Source: Streptococcus gwangjuense (GTDB lineage Bacteria > Bacillota > Bacilli > Lactobacillales > Streptococcaceae). From it: a stretch of 64,000 nt of DNA. The position numbers and the translations under genes were made by a program. The number at the start of each line of letters is the position of its first letter. Position 1 is the stretch's first letter. The notes under the pieces are model-generated. The model was not told where the DNA came from. It saw only the letters and a program-made list of their open reading frames with translations, and did no database searches. The stretch is from assembly GCF_003627155.1 (NCBI RefSeq), contig NZ_CP032621.1:1908482-1972481 (forward strand). Reading direction: 5' to 3'. Of the stretch, positions 18,401-25,919 are shown one piece after another.

Positions 18401-18450
18401 GTTAGACTGGATTCAATAGAATACTCTTTGAAATGTGAGAAAGGCCTGTT

Positions 18451-19695
18451 ATGAAACTATTCTTAAGACATCATTTATTTAGAATACTGACCTTATCAAG
18501 GTTTTTGAGCTCAAGTGGAGCTTATATTTATAATCTGGTATTTATCGTTTACGCTGCGAGTCTACCCTTTAAAAATATAGCTGTATTTATGGCGAATATA
18601 ATTACGATTTTACCTTTCCTATTTACTTTTTATGTTGGGATTAAGGCTGATCATACTCGAAATAAAGCAGGAACAATTATCTGGGTTGGTTGTGTGCAAA
18701 GTCTACTATTTCTTTTGATTGCTAGTGTGATTCATGACCAGAACTTCGTAACGTTTGCTTTTATCTGTATGGTTAATATCTGTTCGGATATTTTATCAGA
18801 TTATACAGCAGGCCTTCGTATGCCGATTATCCAGCATAATATTTCGGAAAATAAGCTCTATGAAGCTTATTCCTTTACTCAGTTTGTTTCCTATTTATCA
18901 AATCTAGGAGGTCAAGCCTTAGGAGTGTGGTTACTCACAACCAGCCATCAAAATTTTTCTTTTGTTGCAATTGTGAATGCTGGTTTCTTTTTGCTATCTT
19001 CTCTTATTTTGTTCAAAAATAGAAGAGAACTGACGCACTTGTCTGTAACGGTAGAGAATGAGTCGATTAGTTTACTTCAACAAGTTAAGGCAATCTATGC
19101 GGACATGGATGATATCTTTAGGCAGAGAGAAAGTAAATCATTGTTTAAAATGATCCTTGTCATTTTGGTAATGAATACTTTGGGAGGAGCTGTTGGAGGT
19201 ATTTATCACTTTTACTTATTAGACCATACTATCTACCATCTCAGCTATGCTCAAGCCCTATTTTTAATTGAATGTGTCAGCTTGGGAGGAGCTATTCTTG
19301 GTAGCCTAACTCCCCATGATTATTTTGGAAAATTGTCGTTTTCAAGTTTGTTATCGCTCAATGCAATTCTGTTTGTCTTGCTTGCTACTGCTAATATTTT
19401 AGATTTTTCTCCTCTAGTAGGTGTTGCTTGCTTAGCTTTTGTCATGTATTTGATGTCGAAATCAATGCCTAAATTAGATACTCTGTTACTGTCTAATTTG
19501 AGCGCGGATGTATTAGCTCGAAGTAATAATCTCTTGAGTATGATTTTTTCCTTAACATTACCCTTGGGGATGTCTGTATTTTCCTTCTTAGCTTTACAAG
19601 ATATCAGGATTTGTTGGTGGGTCTTTTTAGCAGGGAGTGTGATAGGGTTCATTTTATCGTTAGAAAAAAGAAGTTTTTCAGGTAAAAAATTTTAA
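18451..19695 (+). CDS. MFS-type transporter, second copy beside an Rgg gene
   Basis: The 414-aa polytopic protein has about twelve hydrophobic segments. It begins MKLFLRHHLFRILTLSRFLSSSG and shares layout and scattered identity with the MFS gene at 8711 (for example FAFICMVNICSDILSDY against VAFICLINLLSDTLSYF). This points to paralogous Rgg-MFS modules. The substrate is unknown. It lies between the two copies of the metP-end repeat and appears to have arrived together with the rgg gene upstream. Confidence 0.8.
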   Translation: MKLFLRHHLFRILTLSRFLSSSGAYIYNLVFIVYAASLPFKNIAVFMANIITILPFLFTFYVGIKADHTRNKAGTIIWVGCVQSLLFLLIASVIHDQNFVTFAFICMVNICSDILSDYTAGLRMPIIQHNISENKLYEAYSFTQFVSYLSNLGGQALGVWLLTTSHQNFSFVAIVNAGFFLLSSLILFKNRRELTHLSVTVENESISLLQQVKAIYADMDDIFRQRESKSLFKMILVILVMNTLGGAVGGIYHFYLLDHTIYHLSYAQALFLIECVSLGGAILGSLTPHDYFGKLSFSSLLSLNAILFVLLATANILDFSPLVGVACLAFVMYLMSKSMPKLDTLLLSNLSADVLARSNNLLSMIFSLTLPLGMSVFSFLALQDIRICWWVFLAGSVIGFILSLEKRSFSGKKF

Positions 19696-19725
19696 CCTAG
19701 AAAGCTCAGGATTACTAGAAAAATC

Positions 19726-19762
19726 TTCTTGACTAAGTCTTGAGTCATAAATAAAAAAGAGC
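19726..19762 (+). repeat. Right copy of the direct repeat bounding the Rgg-MFS cassette
   Basis: It contains the same TTCTTGACTAAG and 23-bp runs as 17237-17274, with two instead of three bases between them. Here it leads directly into a terminator, as would be expected of the ancestral metP 3' end. Confidence 0.85.
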
Positions 19763-19775
19763 CGCCTGGCTCTTT
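19754..19775. terminator. Bidirectional terminator, probably the original metP terminator
   Basis: AAAAGAGCC and GGCTCTTTT form a perfect stem around GCCT with A- and T-runs on both sides. It now terminates the MFS gene and the convergent ECF-type gene. Confidence 0.85.
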
Positions 19776-19782
19776 TTATTTA

Positions 19783-20352
19783 TCAGATTTTCTGTGCAAA
19801 TTTTTTACTCAAGGCTTGTCCAATCAAGGCACCAACTAGGGCTCCGATGATAATACTTACGATAAATAGAAGGACGGTTCCAGGGTTTGGTGCGACCATG
19901 ATACGGTCGATATATTCTTGGGATTTTCCTCTTGCTAGAAGGGTTGCCATATAGGCTTTGGGAGCAATCCACATGAGTAAGATTGGGCCAGTTGAGCTAA
20001 AGGCGAAAATAATGAAAGAAAGCAAATTTTTTGTTTGGTCCTTGTATTTTCCTAAATGAGCTACTCCATCTGCTAGGAGACCACAGATAATTCCAGGAAG
20101 GAAGGCACCGGCACCGTGTTTGCTCCCCAAGAAAAAGAGGGCGATGACAAGGCCGATAGTGGTAATGGCTCCAAAGCGCGGAACTTTTGCGACTAGAATC
20201 ATATAGACGCTACCGCCGACAAGGGCAGTAAAGGCAGGTGCATAAAACATGTTTCCAGTTTGGTCAAGGAGATTGCCCAAAAGGACACCAATCCCCATGC
20301 AGAGGAAGTAAAGAACTGCAAAAAGAAGTGTAGTTAAGATAGATTTCTTCAT
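19783..20352 (-). CDS. MptD-family putative ECF transporter S component
   Basis: The 189-aa membrane protein has about six hydrophobic segments. It shows the composition and motifs of the MptD/Trep_Strep family of putative substrate-binding (S) components, such as the AFTALVGGSVYMILVAKVPRFG block and GAGAFLPGIICGLLADG. S components work with a shared energy-coupling module encoded elsewhere. No EcfA or EcfT lies nearby, which is typical of group II ECF systems. The ATG at 20352 has AGGAGA upstream. The substrate is unknown. Confidence 0.7.
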   Translation of the reverse strand: MKKSILTTLLFAVLYFLCMGIGVLLGNLLDQTGNMFYAPAFTALVGGSVYMILVAKVPRFGAITTIGLVIALFFLGSKHGAGAFLPGIICGLLADGVAHLGKYKDQTKNLLSFIIFAFSSTGPILLMWIAPKAYMATLLARGKSQEYIDRIMVAPNPGTVLLFIVSIIIGALVGALIGQALSKKFAQKI

Positions 20353-20430
20353 GAATTGTCTCCTGATAATTTTTTCACAATTCTCATTTTACCATGGTTT
20401 GATGGGATTGTAAATGGATACTAGAAGTTT

Positions 20431-20457
20431 TTGAAAACGTTTGAAATATGATATAAT
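20431..20457 (+). promoter_or_regulatory. Promoter of yesL-hk07-rr07 with a CcpA cre-like site
   Basis: An extended -10 (TG, A, TATAAT at 20452-20457) is preceded by TTGAAAACGTTTGAA (20431-20445), which fits the cre consensus WTGNAANCGNWNNCW with one mismatch. The site lies over the -35 region, where CcpA binding would repress. Confidence 0.55.
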
Positions 20458-20486
20458 AGTTTCATAGTTATTTTTAGGAGGATATC

Positions 20487-21101
20487 ATGGGGAGATTTTT
20501 AGACTTTGTCTTTAATCGTTTCTTTTTAGGAATGATTGCGACAGCCTTCTTTTGGCTATTAACATTGGCAGGAGGGATTATCCTTGGTCTAGCGCCAGCT
20601 GGTGCCACCTTGATGAGCTTGTATGCAGAACATGGTTATAGCTTTCGGGAATACAGTTTGAAGGAGGCTTGGTCTCTTTACAAGCAAAATTTTGTCTCAA
20701 GCAACCTGATTTTCTATAGCTTTTTAGGGGTGGATTTAGTTTTAATCTATGGCTTGTATCTCTTGGTGCAATTGCCTCATCAAACCATCATTCATTTGAT
20801 TGCTACCTTTTTGAATGTCCTAGTAGTCGCCCTGCTCTTTTTGGCCTATACAGTGTCTTTGAAATTACAAGTTTATTTTGACTTATCCTATCGAAATAGC
20901 CTCAAACTATCCTTGATTGGCATCTTTATGAGCCTAGCAGCTGTGGCCAAGGTTCTCCTTGGGACAGTGTTACTTGTGGCAATTGGTTACTATATGCCTG
21001 CTCTGCTCTTCTTTGTAGGAATTGGGATGTGGCATTTCTTTATCAGTGATATGTTGGAACCGGTCTATGAAAGTATCCATGAAAAATTGGCGACAAGATA
21101 G
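20487..21101 (+). CDS. YesL-family membrane protein (DUF624)
   Basis: The 204-aa protein has five to six hydrophobic segments and the DUF624 start (FLDFVFNRFFLGMIATAFFWLLTLAGGIILGLAPA in outline). A good Shine-Dalgarno (TAGGAGG) precedes the ATG. YesL genes usually lie with YesM/YesN-type two-component systems linked to carbohydrate uptake, and here it is directly followed by such a pair with a possible translational overlap. The biochemical role is unknown. The context suggests a membrane partner of the sensor kinase. Confidence 0.8.
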   Translation: MGRFLDFVFNRFFLGMIATAFFWLLTLAGGIILGLAPAGATLMSLYAEHGYSFREYSLKEAWSLYKQNFVSSNLIFYSFLGVDLVLIYGLYLLVQLPHQTIIHLIATFLNVLVVALLFLAYTVSLKLQVYFDLSYRNSLKLSLIGIFMSLAAVAKVLLGTVLLVAIGYYMPALLFFVGIGMWHFFISDMLEPVYESIHEKLATR

Positions 21102-21102
21102 A

Positions 21103-22749
21103 ATGAAGCAGTTTTGGCTACATACGCTTCTAAGAACCTACAGTTCAGTTATGATGATTATTATTGCGAGTTTTGCAATCTTACTCTCTTACGCTGACTG
21201 GGATTCACGGGAAAAGGAAGCCCAGAGAGTAGCCCAACGTGTAACCACTCGAACAGTCGATGAGGTAGAGTATTATTATCGCGAGTCAGCCCAGCTAGCG
21301 CAAGATTTGGTAGCCAATCAAGACCGGATACAAGGGGTTTATAAGTACTTTAGCTTGTCAACTTCTGAGTATTTTTATTGGCTGTTGGAGCATCAAGCAG
21401 CTTCGTCAACTTCTATTTCTCTGTATGAAAACATTGATGATCTTTATGTCCAAAATGACTCTATAACGGGTGTTGCAATCGTCTTGCAGGATTTTAAAGA
21501 AGTTTATGTTTCAACAAGGGATAAAAGAAGTGGTCATGTCTTGCCAGCTGAGGCCTTTAAACCAGAGGCCAATAGTTTTGGAATTCCAGTTCTGGATCCA
21601 GCAACGGATCAATCTATAGGAGTGATATACATCTCCTTGGATCCAGAAGTTTTATATCATGCCATTGACAATACCCGAGGTCATATTCCGATGGCTGTTA
21701 CTGTGACATCACCATTTGATACGGAGATTTTTCATATTGGTGAGAGGGTCAATAGGGAACATGAGAACTGGTTTGTTGGTATGACTTCTCATGGATATCA
21801 GGTTCAGGTGGCAGTTCCTAAAAACTTTGTTTTACAAGGAACAGTTGCCAGCTCTGCTTTGATTGTGGGTTTGAGCCTTCTCTTTATTGTCATTCTCTAT
21901 CTGACTTTGAGGAAGACTTTTTCAAATTATCAAAAGCAGGTAGTGGATTTAGTGGATTCCATCCAAGCTATTGCCCAAGGAGAGGAAGGTCTTCGTATTG
22001 ACACACTTGAAAAGGATCAGGAATTGCTCCTAATCGCGGAGACGACCAATGATATGTTGGATCGATTGGAAAAGAATATCCATGATATTTATCAGTTAGA
22101 GCTTAGTCAAAAAGATGCCAATATGCGGGCCTTGCAGGCGCAAATCAACCCTCACTTCATGTACAATACGCTGGAGTTCTTGCGCATGTACGCAGTCATG
22201 CAAAGTCAAGATGAGTTGGCAGATATCATTTATGAGTTCAGTAGCCTGTTGCGTAATAATATTTCGGACGAAAGAGAAACTCTTCTCAAGCAGGAATTAG
22301 AATTTTGTCGTAAATATAGTTATCTTTGCATGGTTCGTTATCCCAAGTCCATTGCCTATGGTTTCAAGATAGACCCAGAGTTAGAGAATATGAAGATTCC
22401 TAAGTTTACCTTACAACCGCTGGTAGAAAATTATTTCGCGCATGGTGTTGACCACAGACGGACAGATAATGTGATTAGCATCAAGGCGCTTAAACAGGCT
22501 GGTTTTGTAGAAATTTTGGTGGTAGATAATGGCCGTGGAATGTCGACTGAAAAGCTGGTCGATATCCGAGAAAAGTTAAGGCAGAGACATTTTGAACACC
22601 AAGCCAGTTATAGTGAACAAAAGCAGTCTATCGGGATTGTCAATGTCCATGAGCGTTTTGTGCTCTATTTTGGGGATCGCTATGCCATTACTATAGAGTC
22701 TGCGGAGCAAGCAGGTGTTCAGTATCGTATTACAATTCAAGATGAGTAG
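21103..22749 (+). CDS. hk07: LytS/YesM-type sensor histidine kinase (HK07)
   Basis: This is a membrane sensor kinase of the YesM/HisKA_7TM-independent class. A first transmembrane helix lies near residues 8-30 and an extracellular sensor of about 220 residues follows. A second helix near residues 245-270 leads into a HAMP-like linker. The H-box QINPHFMYNT (H351) and an HATPase domain with DNGRGMS follow. The start is uncertain: the ATG at 21103 follows the yesL stop by one base, and in-frame ATGs at 21079 and 21067 overlap yesL; none has a strong ribosome site. It is paired with the AraC-type response regulator downstream and corresponds to pneumococcal TCS07. Confidence 0.88.
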   Translation: MKQFWLHTLLRTYSSVMMIIIASFAILLSYADWDSREKEAQRVAQRVTTRTVDEVEYYYRESAQLAQDLVANQDRIQGVYKYFSLSTSEYFYWLLEHQAASSTSISLYENIDDLYVQNDSITGVAIVLQDFKEVYVSTRDKRSGHVLPAEAFKPEANSFGIPVLDPATDQSIGVIYISLDPEVLYHAIDNTRGHIPMAVTVTSPFDTEIFHIGERVNREHENWFVGMTSHGYQVQVAVPKNFVLQGTVASSALIVGLSLLFIVILYLTLRKTFSNYQKQVVDLVDSIQAIAQGEEGLRIDTLEKDQELLLIAETTNDMLDRLEKNIHDIYQLELSQKDANMRALQAQINPHFMYNTLEFLRMYAVMQSQDELADIIYEFSSLLRNNISDERETLLKQELEFCRKYSYLCMVRYPKSIAYGFKIDPELENMKIPKFTLQPLVENYFAHGVDHRRTDNVISIKALKQAGFVEILVVDNGRGMSTEKLVDIREKLRQRHFEHQASYSEQKQSIGIVNVHERFVLYFGDRYAITIESAEQAGVQYRITIQDE

Positions 22750-22760
22750 AAAGGGAGAAA

Positions 22761-24047
22761 ATGTATAAAGTATTATTAGTAGATGATGAGTACATGGTGA
22801 CAGAAGGTCTGAAACGTTTGATTCCTTTTGATAAGTGGGATATGGAGGTCGTCGCAACAGCCAGTCATGCCGATGAAGCCCTAGAATATGTTCAGAAAAA
22901 TCCCGTCGATGTAGTCATTTCCGATGTCAATATGCCCGACAAAACAGGGCTTGATATGATTCGGGAGATGAAAGAAATCTTACCAGATGCTGCCTATATC
23001 CTGCTCTCAGGTTATCAGGAGTTTGATTATGTAAAAAGAGCAATGAACCTTAGTGTGGTGGACTATCTGGTCAAACCTGTTGATAAGGTAGAGTTGGGAA
23101 ATCTGCTGGAGAAGATTGCAGGTCAGCTCGGCGAGAGAGGAAAGAAAAGTCAGATCCTCAGTCAAGATTTAGACGAGGCTGGATTTGTTAGTTATCTAGG
23201 AGGTAAGGAGAATTGGTGGATAGGCCTATCCAAGGAAAAACAAGGCTCTTTCACCATTCCCTACTATGTCTTGGGTCAAGACTGGCAGATTTTCATTTCT
23301 GACCAACCCCTAGATGGTTTAGTCGTTACTCCCTTTGAAGCTCCCTATCAAGAACACTTTGAACGCTGGAAGCTGAATGCTGAGAAAGCCCTCTTTTACG
23401 GCTCTGTAAATCTACAACGGTCTGAGAGTCTCTTTGCCTACTACGAACCGATTTATAGGGTTATCATTCAGGGGAATCTCAATCAAATCGTAGAAGAGTT
23501 AAATCTCTTGGAGAAGGTGGTTCTTGAAAATACGCCGCGTGTTCCGATTACCAAACAGCTTTTTATCCAGTTTGTCATGGATGTCTTTCATTTGTTTGAA
23601 CATCTAAAGGCTGATGATTTGACGGATATTGTCAAAACGATTCATGCTATTCAAACCTTCGATGAATTGGTTCCTTATATCAAGGAAACTCTGACTCGAT
23701 TCTTTGGACAATATCGGATGAATGAAAATGTGGTTAGTGTGCTAGAAGTCATTGGGAGTGATTATCAGAAAGAACTTTCTCTCAAGGATATCAGTAAGGA
23801 TCTCTTTATCAATCCTGTTTATCTGGGACAGTTGATTAAGCGTGAAACCAATTCGACCTTCGCAGAGTTACTAAATAAACAACGCATTAAGGCTGCCCAG
23901 CAGCTCTTGCTTTCAACTAGTGACAGTATTGAAGATATTTGTTATGCTGTTGGTTACAGTAATGTTGGATATTTCTATAAAGTGTTCCGAAAATTGTGCG
24001 GAAAATCGCCAAAAGCCTACCGAAAACAGGTGGAAACCACACTATAA
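22761..24047 (+). CDS. rr07: AraC-type response regulator (RR07)
   Basis: The 428-aa protein has an N-terminal receiver domain with the acidic pocket DDE (residues 8-10), the phosphoacceptor D55 in ISDVNMPDK and K106 region VKPVDK. A long linker and a C-terminal AraC-type double helix-turn-helix (about 320-428, with VGYSNVGYFYKVFRKLCGKSPKAYR in outline) follow. It is the YesN-type partner of the upstream kinase, 11 nt away. Such regulators normally activate carbohydrate or glycan uptake genes; no such target lies in the window. Confidence 0.92.
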   Translation: MYKVLLVDDEYMVTEGLKRLIPFDKWDMEVVATASHADEALEYVQKNPVDVVISDVNMPDKTGLDMIREMKEILPDAAYILLSGYQEFDYVKRAMNLSVVDYLVKPVDKVELGNLLEKIAGQLGERGKKSQILSQDLDEAGFVSYLGGKENWWIGLSKEKQGSFTIPYYVLGQDWQIFISDQPLDGLVVTPFEAPYQEHFERWKLNAEKALFYGSVNLQRSESLFAYYEPIYRVIIQGNLNQIVEELNLLEKVVLENTPRVPITKQLFIQFVMDVFHLFEHLKADDLTDIVKTIHAIQTFDELVPYIKETLTRFFGQYRMNENVVSVLEVIGSDYQKELSLKDISKDLFINPVYLGQLIKRETNSTFAELLNKQRIKAAQQLLLSTSDSIEDICYAVGYSNVGYFYKVFRKLCGKSPKAYRKQVETTL

Positions 24048-24050
24048 TAT

Positions 24051-24079
24051 TTGTATCCCTTTACAAAAAGTGCTATAAT
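24051..24079 (+). promoter_or_regulatory. Promoter of the 177-aa membrane protein gene
   Basis: TTGTAT (24051-24056) and TATAAT (24074-24079) are separated by 17 nt, with an extended -10 TGC. It starts four bases after the rr07 stop. Confidence 0.7.
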
Positions 24080-24107
24080 ATCGATAATAATATCAGGAGG
24101 TTCTATT

Positions 24108-24641
24108 ATGAAAAAGAAACCAATCTATCTATGGGTATTACTGATTTTTTCAGCCTTACTCTCAGCAATGTCACTATTTGGAATCATATCTCCAGTACCC
24201 ACTGCGGAGGGTATGAACAATCTAGAAACATCAGCATCAGGTGTTAATGCTACTTATGCTAAGGAGCTCGTTGCTTACACCATTAAGGTATCGGAGCATG
24301 GTCATTCTATCTTCAACATTCTCTTGGTTGTCTTATCTGTTATTCTGGTGGTTGTGTCTTTGGTTTTCCTTGTTCGTAAAAACATCCAATTGGCCAACTA
24401 CACTTATCTTGCTTATGTCTTCGTTGCCATCGTTGGTTCTATCTACAACTTTATCGGCGTTCAGGATGCGGTTTTACTTTTTACAGATCCTAACATCCGT
24501 ATGGGAGCGGAGCTTGGTGCCAAAGGTTCTGCTATTTTTGGGATCGTACTCAATGTTATCTTCCTAGCAATCGTCTTCTATAAAATGTGGCGTCAGCAAA
24601 AAGAATTGACAGAAACTCAAGAAGAGGAAGAACTTGCCTAA
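24108..24641 (+). CDS. Hypothetical four-helix membrane protein
   Basis: The 177-aa product starts at the ATG at 24108 behind AGGAGG. Hydrophobic segments lie near residues 5-27, 65-88, 95-115 and 140-160. The first is followed by an outside loop of about 40 polar residues, and the tail is acidic (TETQEEEELA). I do not recognise a functional family. It has its own promoter and terminator, so it is probably a single-gene unit. Its position between rr07 and nrdI is the same as I recall in pneumococci, where it is also hypothetical. Confidence 0.65.
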   Translation: MKKKPIYLWVLLIFSALLSAMSLFGIISPVPTAEGMNNLETSASGVNATYAKELVAYTIKVSEHGHSIFNILLVVLSVILVVVSLVFLVRKNIQLANYTYLAYVFVAIVGSIYNFIGVQDAVLLFTDPNIRMGAELGAKGSAIFGIVLNVIFLAIVFYKMWRQQKELTETQEEEELA

Positions 24642-24657
24642 GAGTTGACAAAGCATA

Positions 24658-24690
24658 ACTATCAAGATACAATCTTGGTAGTTATTTTTT
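24658..24690 (+). terminator. Terminator between the 177-aa gene and nrdI
   Basis: AACTATCAAGAT and ATCTTGGTAGTT form a 12-bp stem with one G-U pair, followed by ATTTTTT. Confidence 0.8.
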
Positions 24691-24714
24691 ATGATTTAAA
24701 AAAAGGAGGAGAAC

Positions 24715-25179
24715 ATGAAAAAAGTTTCCTTGGTCTACATCAGTTTGAGCGGAAATACGGAGAGTTTTGTGACGCGCTTGAAAGACTATCTCTTGTCCCG
24801 GTACGAGGGAATTGAGGTTCAAAAGATTCATATCAAGGATTTGGTCAAAGAAGGCCAAGATTTCTATGAAATGGAGCATCCCTATGTTGCTTTTTTGCCG
24901 ACTTACCTAGAAGGTGGGAATGGCGTGGATAACGGAGATGTCGAGATATTGACAACGCCAGTGGGAGATTTTATCGCCTATGGTGATAATGCTAGTAAGT
25001 GTTTTGGTGTGGTTGGTTCAGGAAATCGTAACTTTAATAACCAATACTGCCTGACAGCCAAGCAATACAGTCAACGTTTTGGTTTCCCTGTATTAGCTGA
25101 CTTTGAAATGCGAGGTATGCTGGGAGATATCAAACGTGTCGCAGGGATTATTGCAGATTTGTATGAGTTGGAAAGTTGA
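24715..25179 (+). CDS. nrdI: NrdI flavodoxin-like protein
   Basis: NrdI is a small flavoprotein that supplies the oxidant for assembling the dimanganese tyrosyl radical cofactor in class Ib ribonucleotide reductase (NrdF). The 154-aa product begins KKVSLVYISLSGNTESFVTRL, the flavodoxin phosphate loop, and contains GVVGSGNRNFNNQYC with the flavin-binding loop. AAAGGAGGAG precedes the ATG. nrdE/nrdF are not beside it, so it is an isolated copy; nrdD/nrdG of the anaerobic enzyme lie 29 kb away. Confidence 0.9.
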   Translation: MKKVSLVYISLSGNTESFVTRLKDYLLSRYEGIEVQKIHIKDLVKEGQDFYEMEHPYVAFLPTYLEGGNGVDNGDVEILTTPVGDFIAYGDNASKCFGVVGSGNRNFNNQYCLTAKQYSQRFGFPVLADFEMRGMLGDIKRVAGIIADLYELES

Positions 25180-25312
25180 GCTGATAACGATCTTTCAATC
25201 ATTAGAAGAAAGAACTTATTATATCCCCCTCTATAGCAGAGATGAAAATTACCTATAAACTTTTTAATATAAATGTTATTTGCTATAGTTGGAAGATAAA
25301 AATTATGCCCTA

Positions 25313-25343
25313 AAAAAACCGAGAAGCTTTCTTCTCGGTTTTT
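25313..25343. terminator. Bidirectional terminator
   Basis: AAAAACCGAGAAG and CTTCTCGGTTTTT form a perfect stem around a CTTT loop. It lies between nrdI and the convergent 80-aa gene. Confidence 0.88.
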
Positions 25344-25345
25344 GA

Positions 25346-25591
25346 TTATTTCAATTGATCTGTAATGTCTTTTGATAGCAACATTCCTAGGTGATAAGTT
25401 TTATTGATGTAAGCAATGACATCATTGATGTTTTCAGTTGTGTGAATTTTCTCTTTGATGTCAGTCCTAAATGTTTCATCCTTTAAAAGTTGTTCTTGGT
25501 AGAGTTTTTGCAGTCTCTCCTTCTCGTACTTATTGAGCAGAAAAAGGAAAACCAAACTAATCACAACGAGGATATAAGCATATTGGCTCAT
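25346..25591 (-). CDS. Small hypothetical membrane-anchored protein
   Basis: From the ATG at 25591, behind GGGAGA on the minus strand, the frame encodes about 81 residues. There is one N-terminal hydrophobic helix (AYILVVISLVFLFLL), a basic/acidic helical stretch (NKYEKERLQKLYQEQLLKDE) and a C-terminal domain. A longer frame reading back to 25657 lacks a ribosome site and is disfavoured. The topology suggests a membrane anchor with a cytoplasmic tail. I do not recognise the family. Confidence 0.6.
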   Translation of the reverse strand: MSQYAYILVVISLVFLFLLNKYEKERLQKLYQEQLLKDETFRTDIKEKIHTTENINDVIAYINKTYHLGMLLSKDITDQLK

Positions 25592-25638
25592 AGGATATCT
25601 CCCTGTATGATAAAGAAGTAGTAGTGAGTAGATTGAAT

Positions 25639-25918
25639 TAGTGAAGCGCCTAACCAAATCACCATAGTTTCGACGTCATGTTCTCTAAATCGATTATATC
25701 TAGGGGGCCATGACTAGTGAAGCAGTTAGCTAGTCCGCATATAAGCGGCTAGCGTCTAACAATTAGGAACTTTAGTTCCAATAACTTTAAGATTACGACG
25801 TTTTAGGACATAAATCAATCATATTTATGTCCTAAAACTAGTGAAGCGCCTAGCCAAAGTCCGAATAGGATTTGGCGTTAGTTACTTAGATTGCTCTGCA
25901 ATCAAGTAACTTTGGCGA
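25639..25918. repeat. Hairpin-rich non-coding repeat region between the 80-aa gene and argS
   Basis: This 328-bp gap has no convincing ORF but strong structure. TAGTGAAGCGCCTA(A/G)CCAAA occurs at 25639 and 25839, exactly 200 bp apart, and a diverged third copy (TAGTGAAGCAGTTAGC) begins at 25715. A perfect 16-bp hairpin, GTTTTAGGACATAAAT and its complement, spans 25800-25838. Others are GGAAC-TTTA-GTTCC (25767-25780), TCCGC/GCGGC with flanking CTAG pairs (near 25730-25752), and GTTACTT.GATTGC pairing with GCAATC.AAGTAAC (25880-25909). It may be a degenerate mobile repeat or a structured argS 3' region. Confidence 0.6.
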
Positions 25919-25919
25919 T

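Noticed and set aside
17267..18450. A second SHP-type peptide gene near the rgg at 17397
   Set aside because: Both strands around the gene were read; only very short frames without ribosome sites or hydrophobic content were found.
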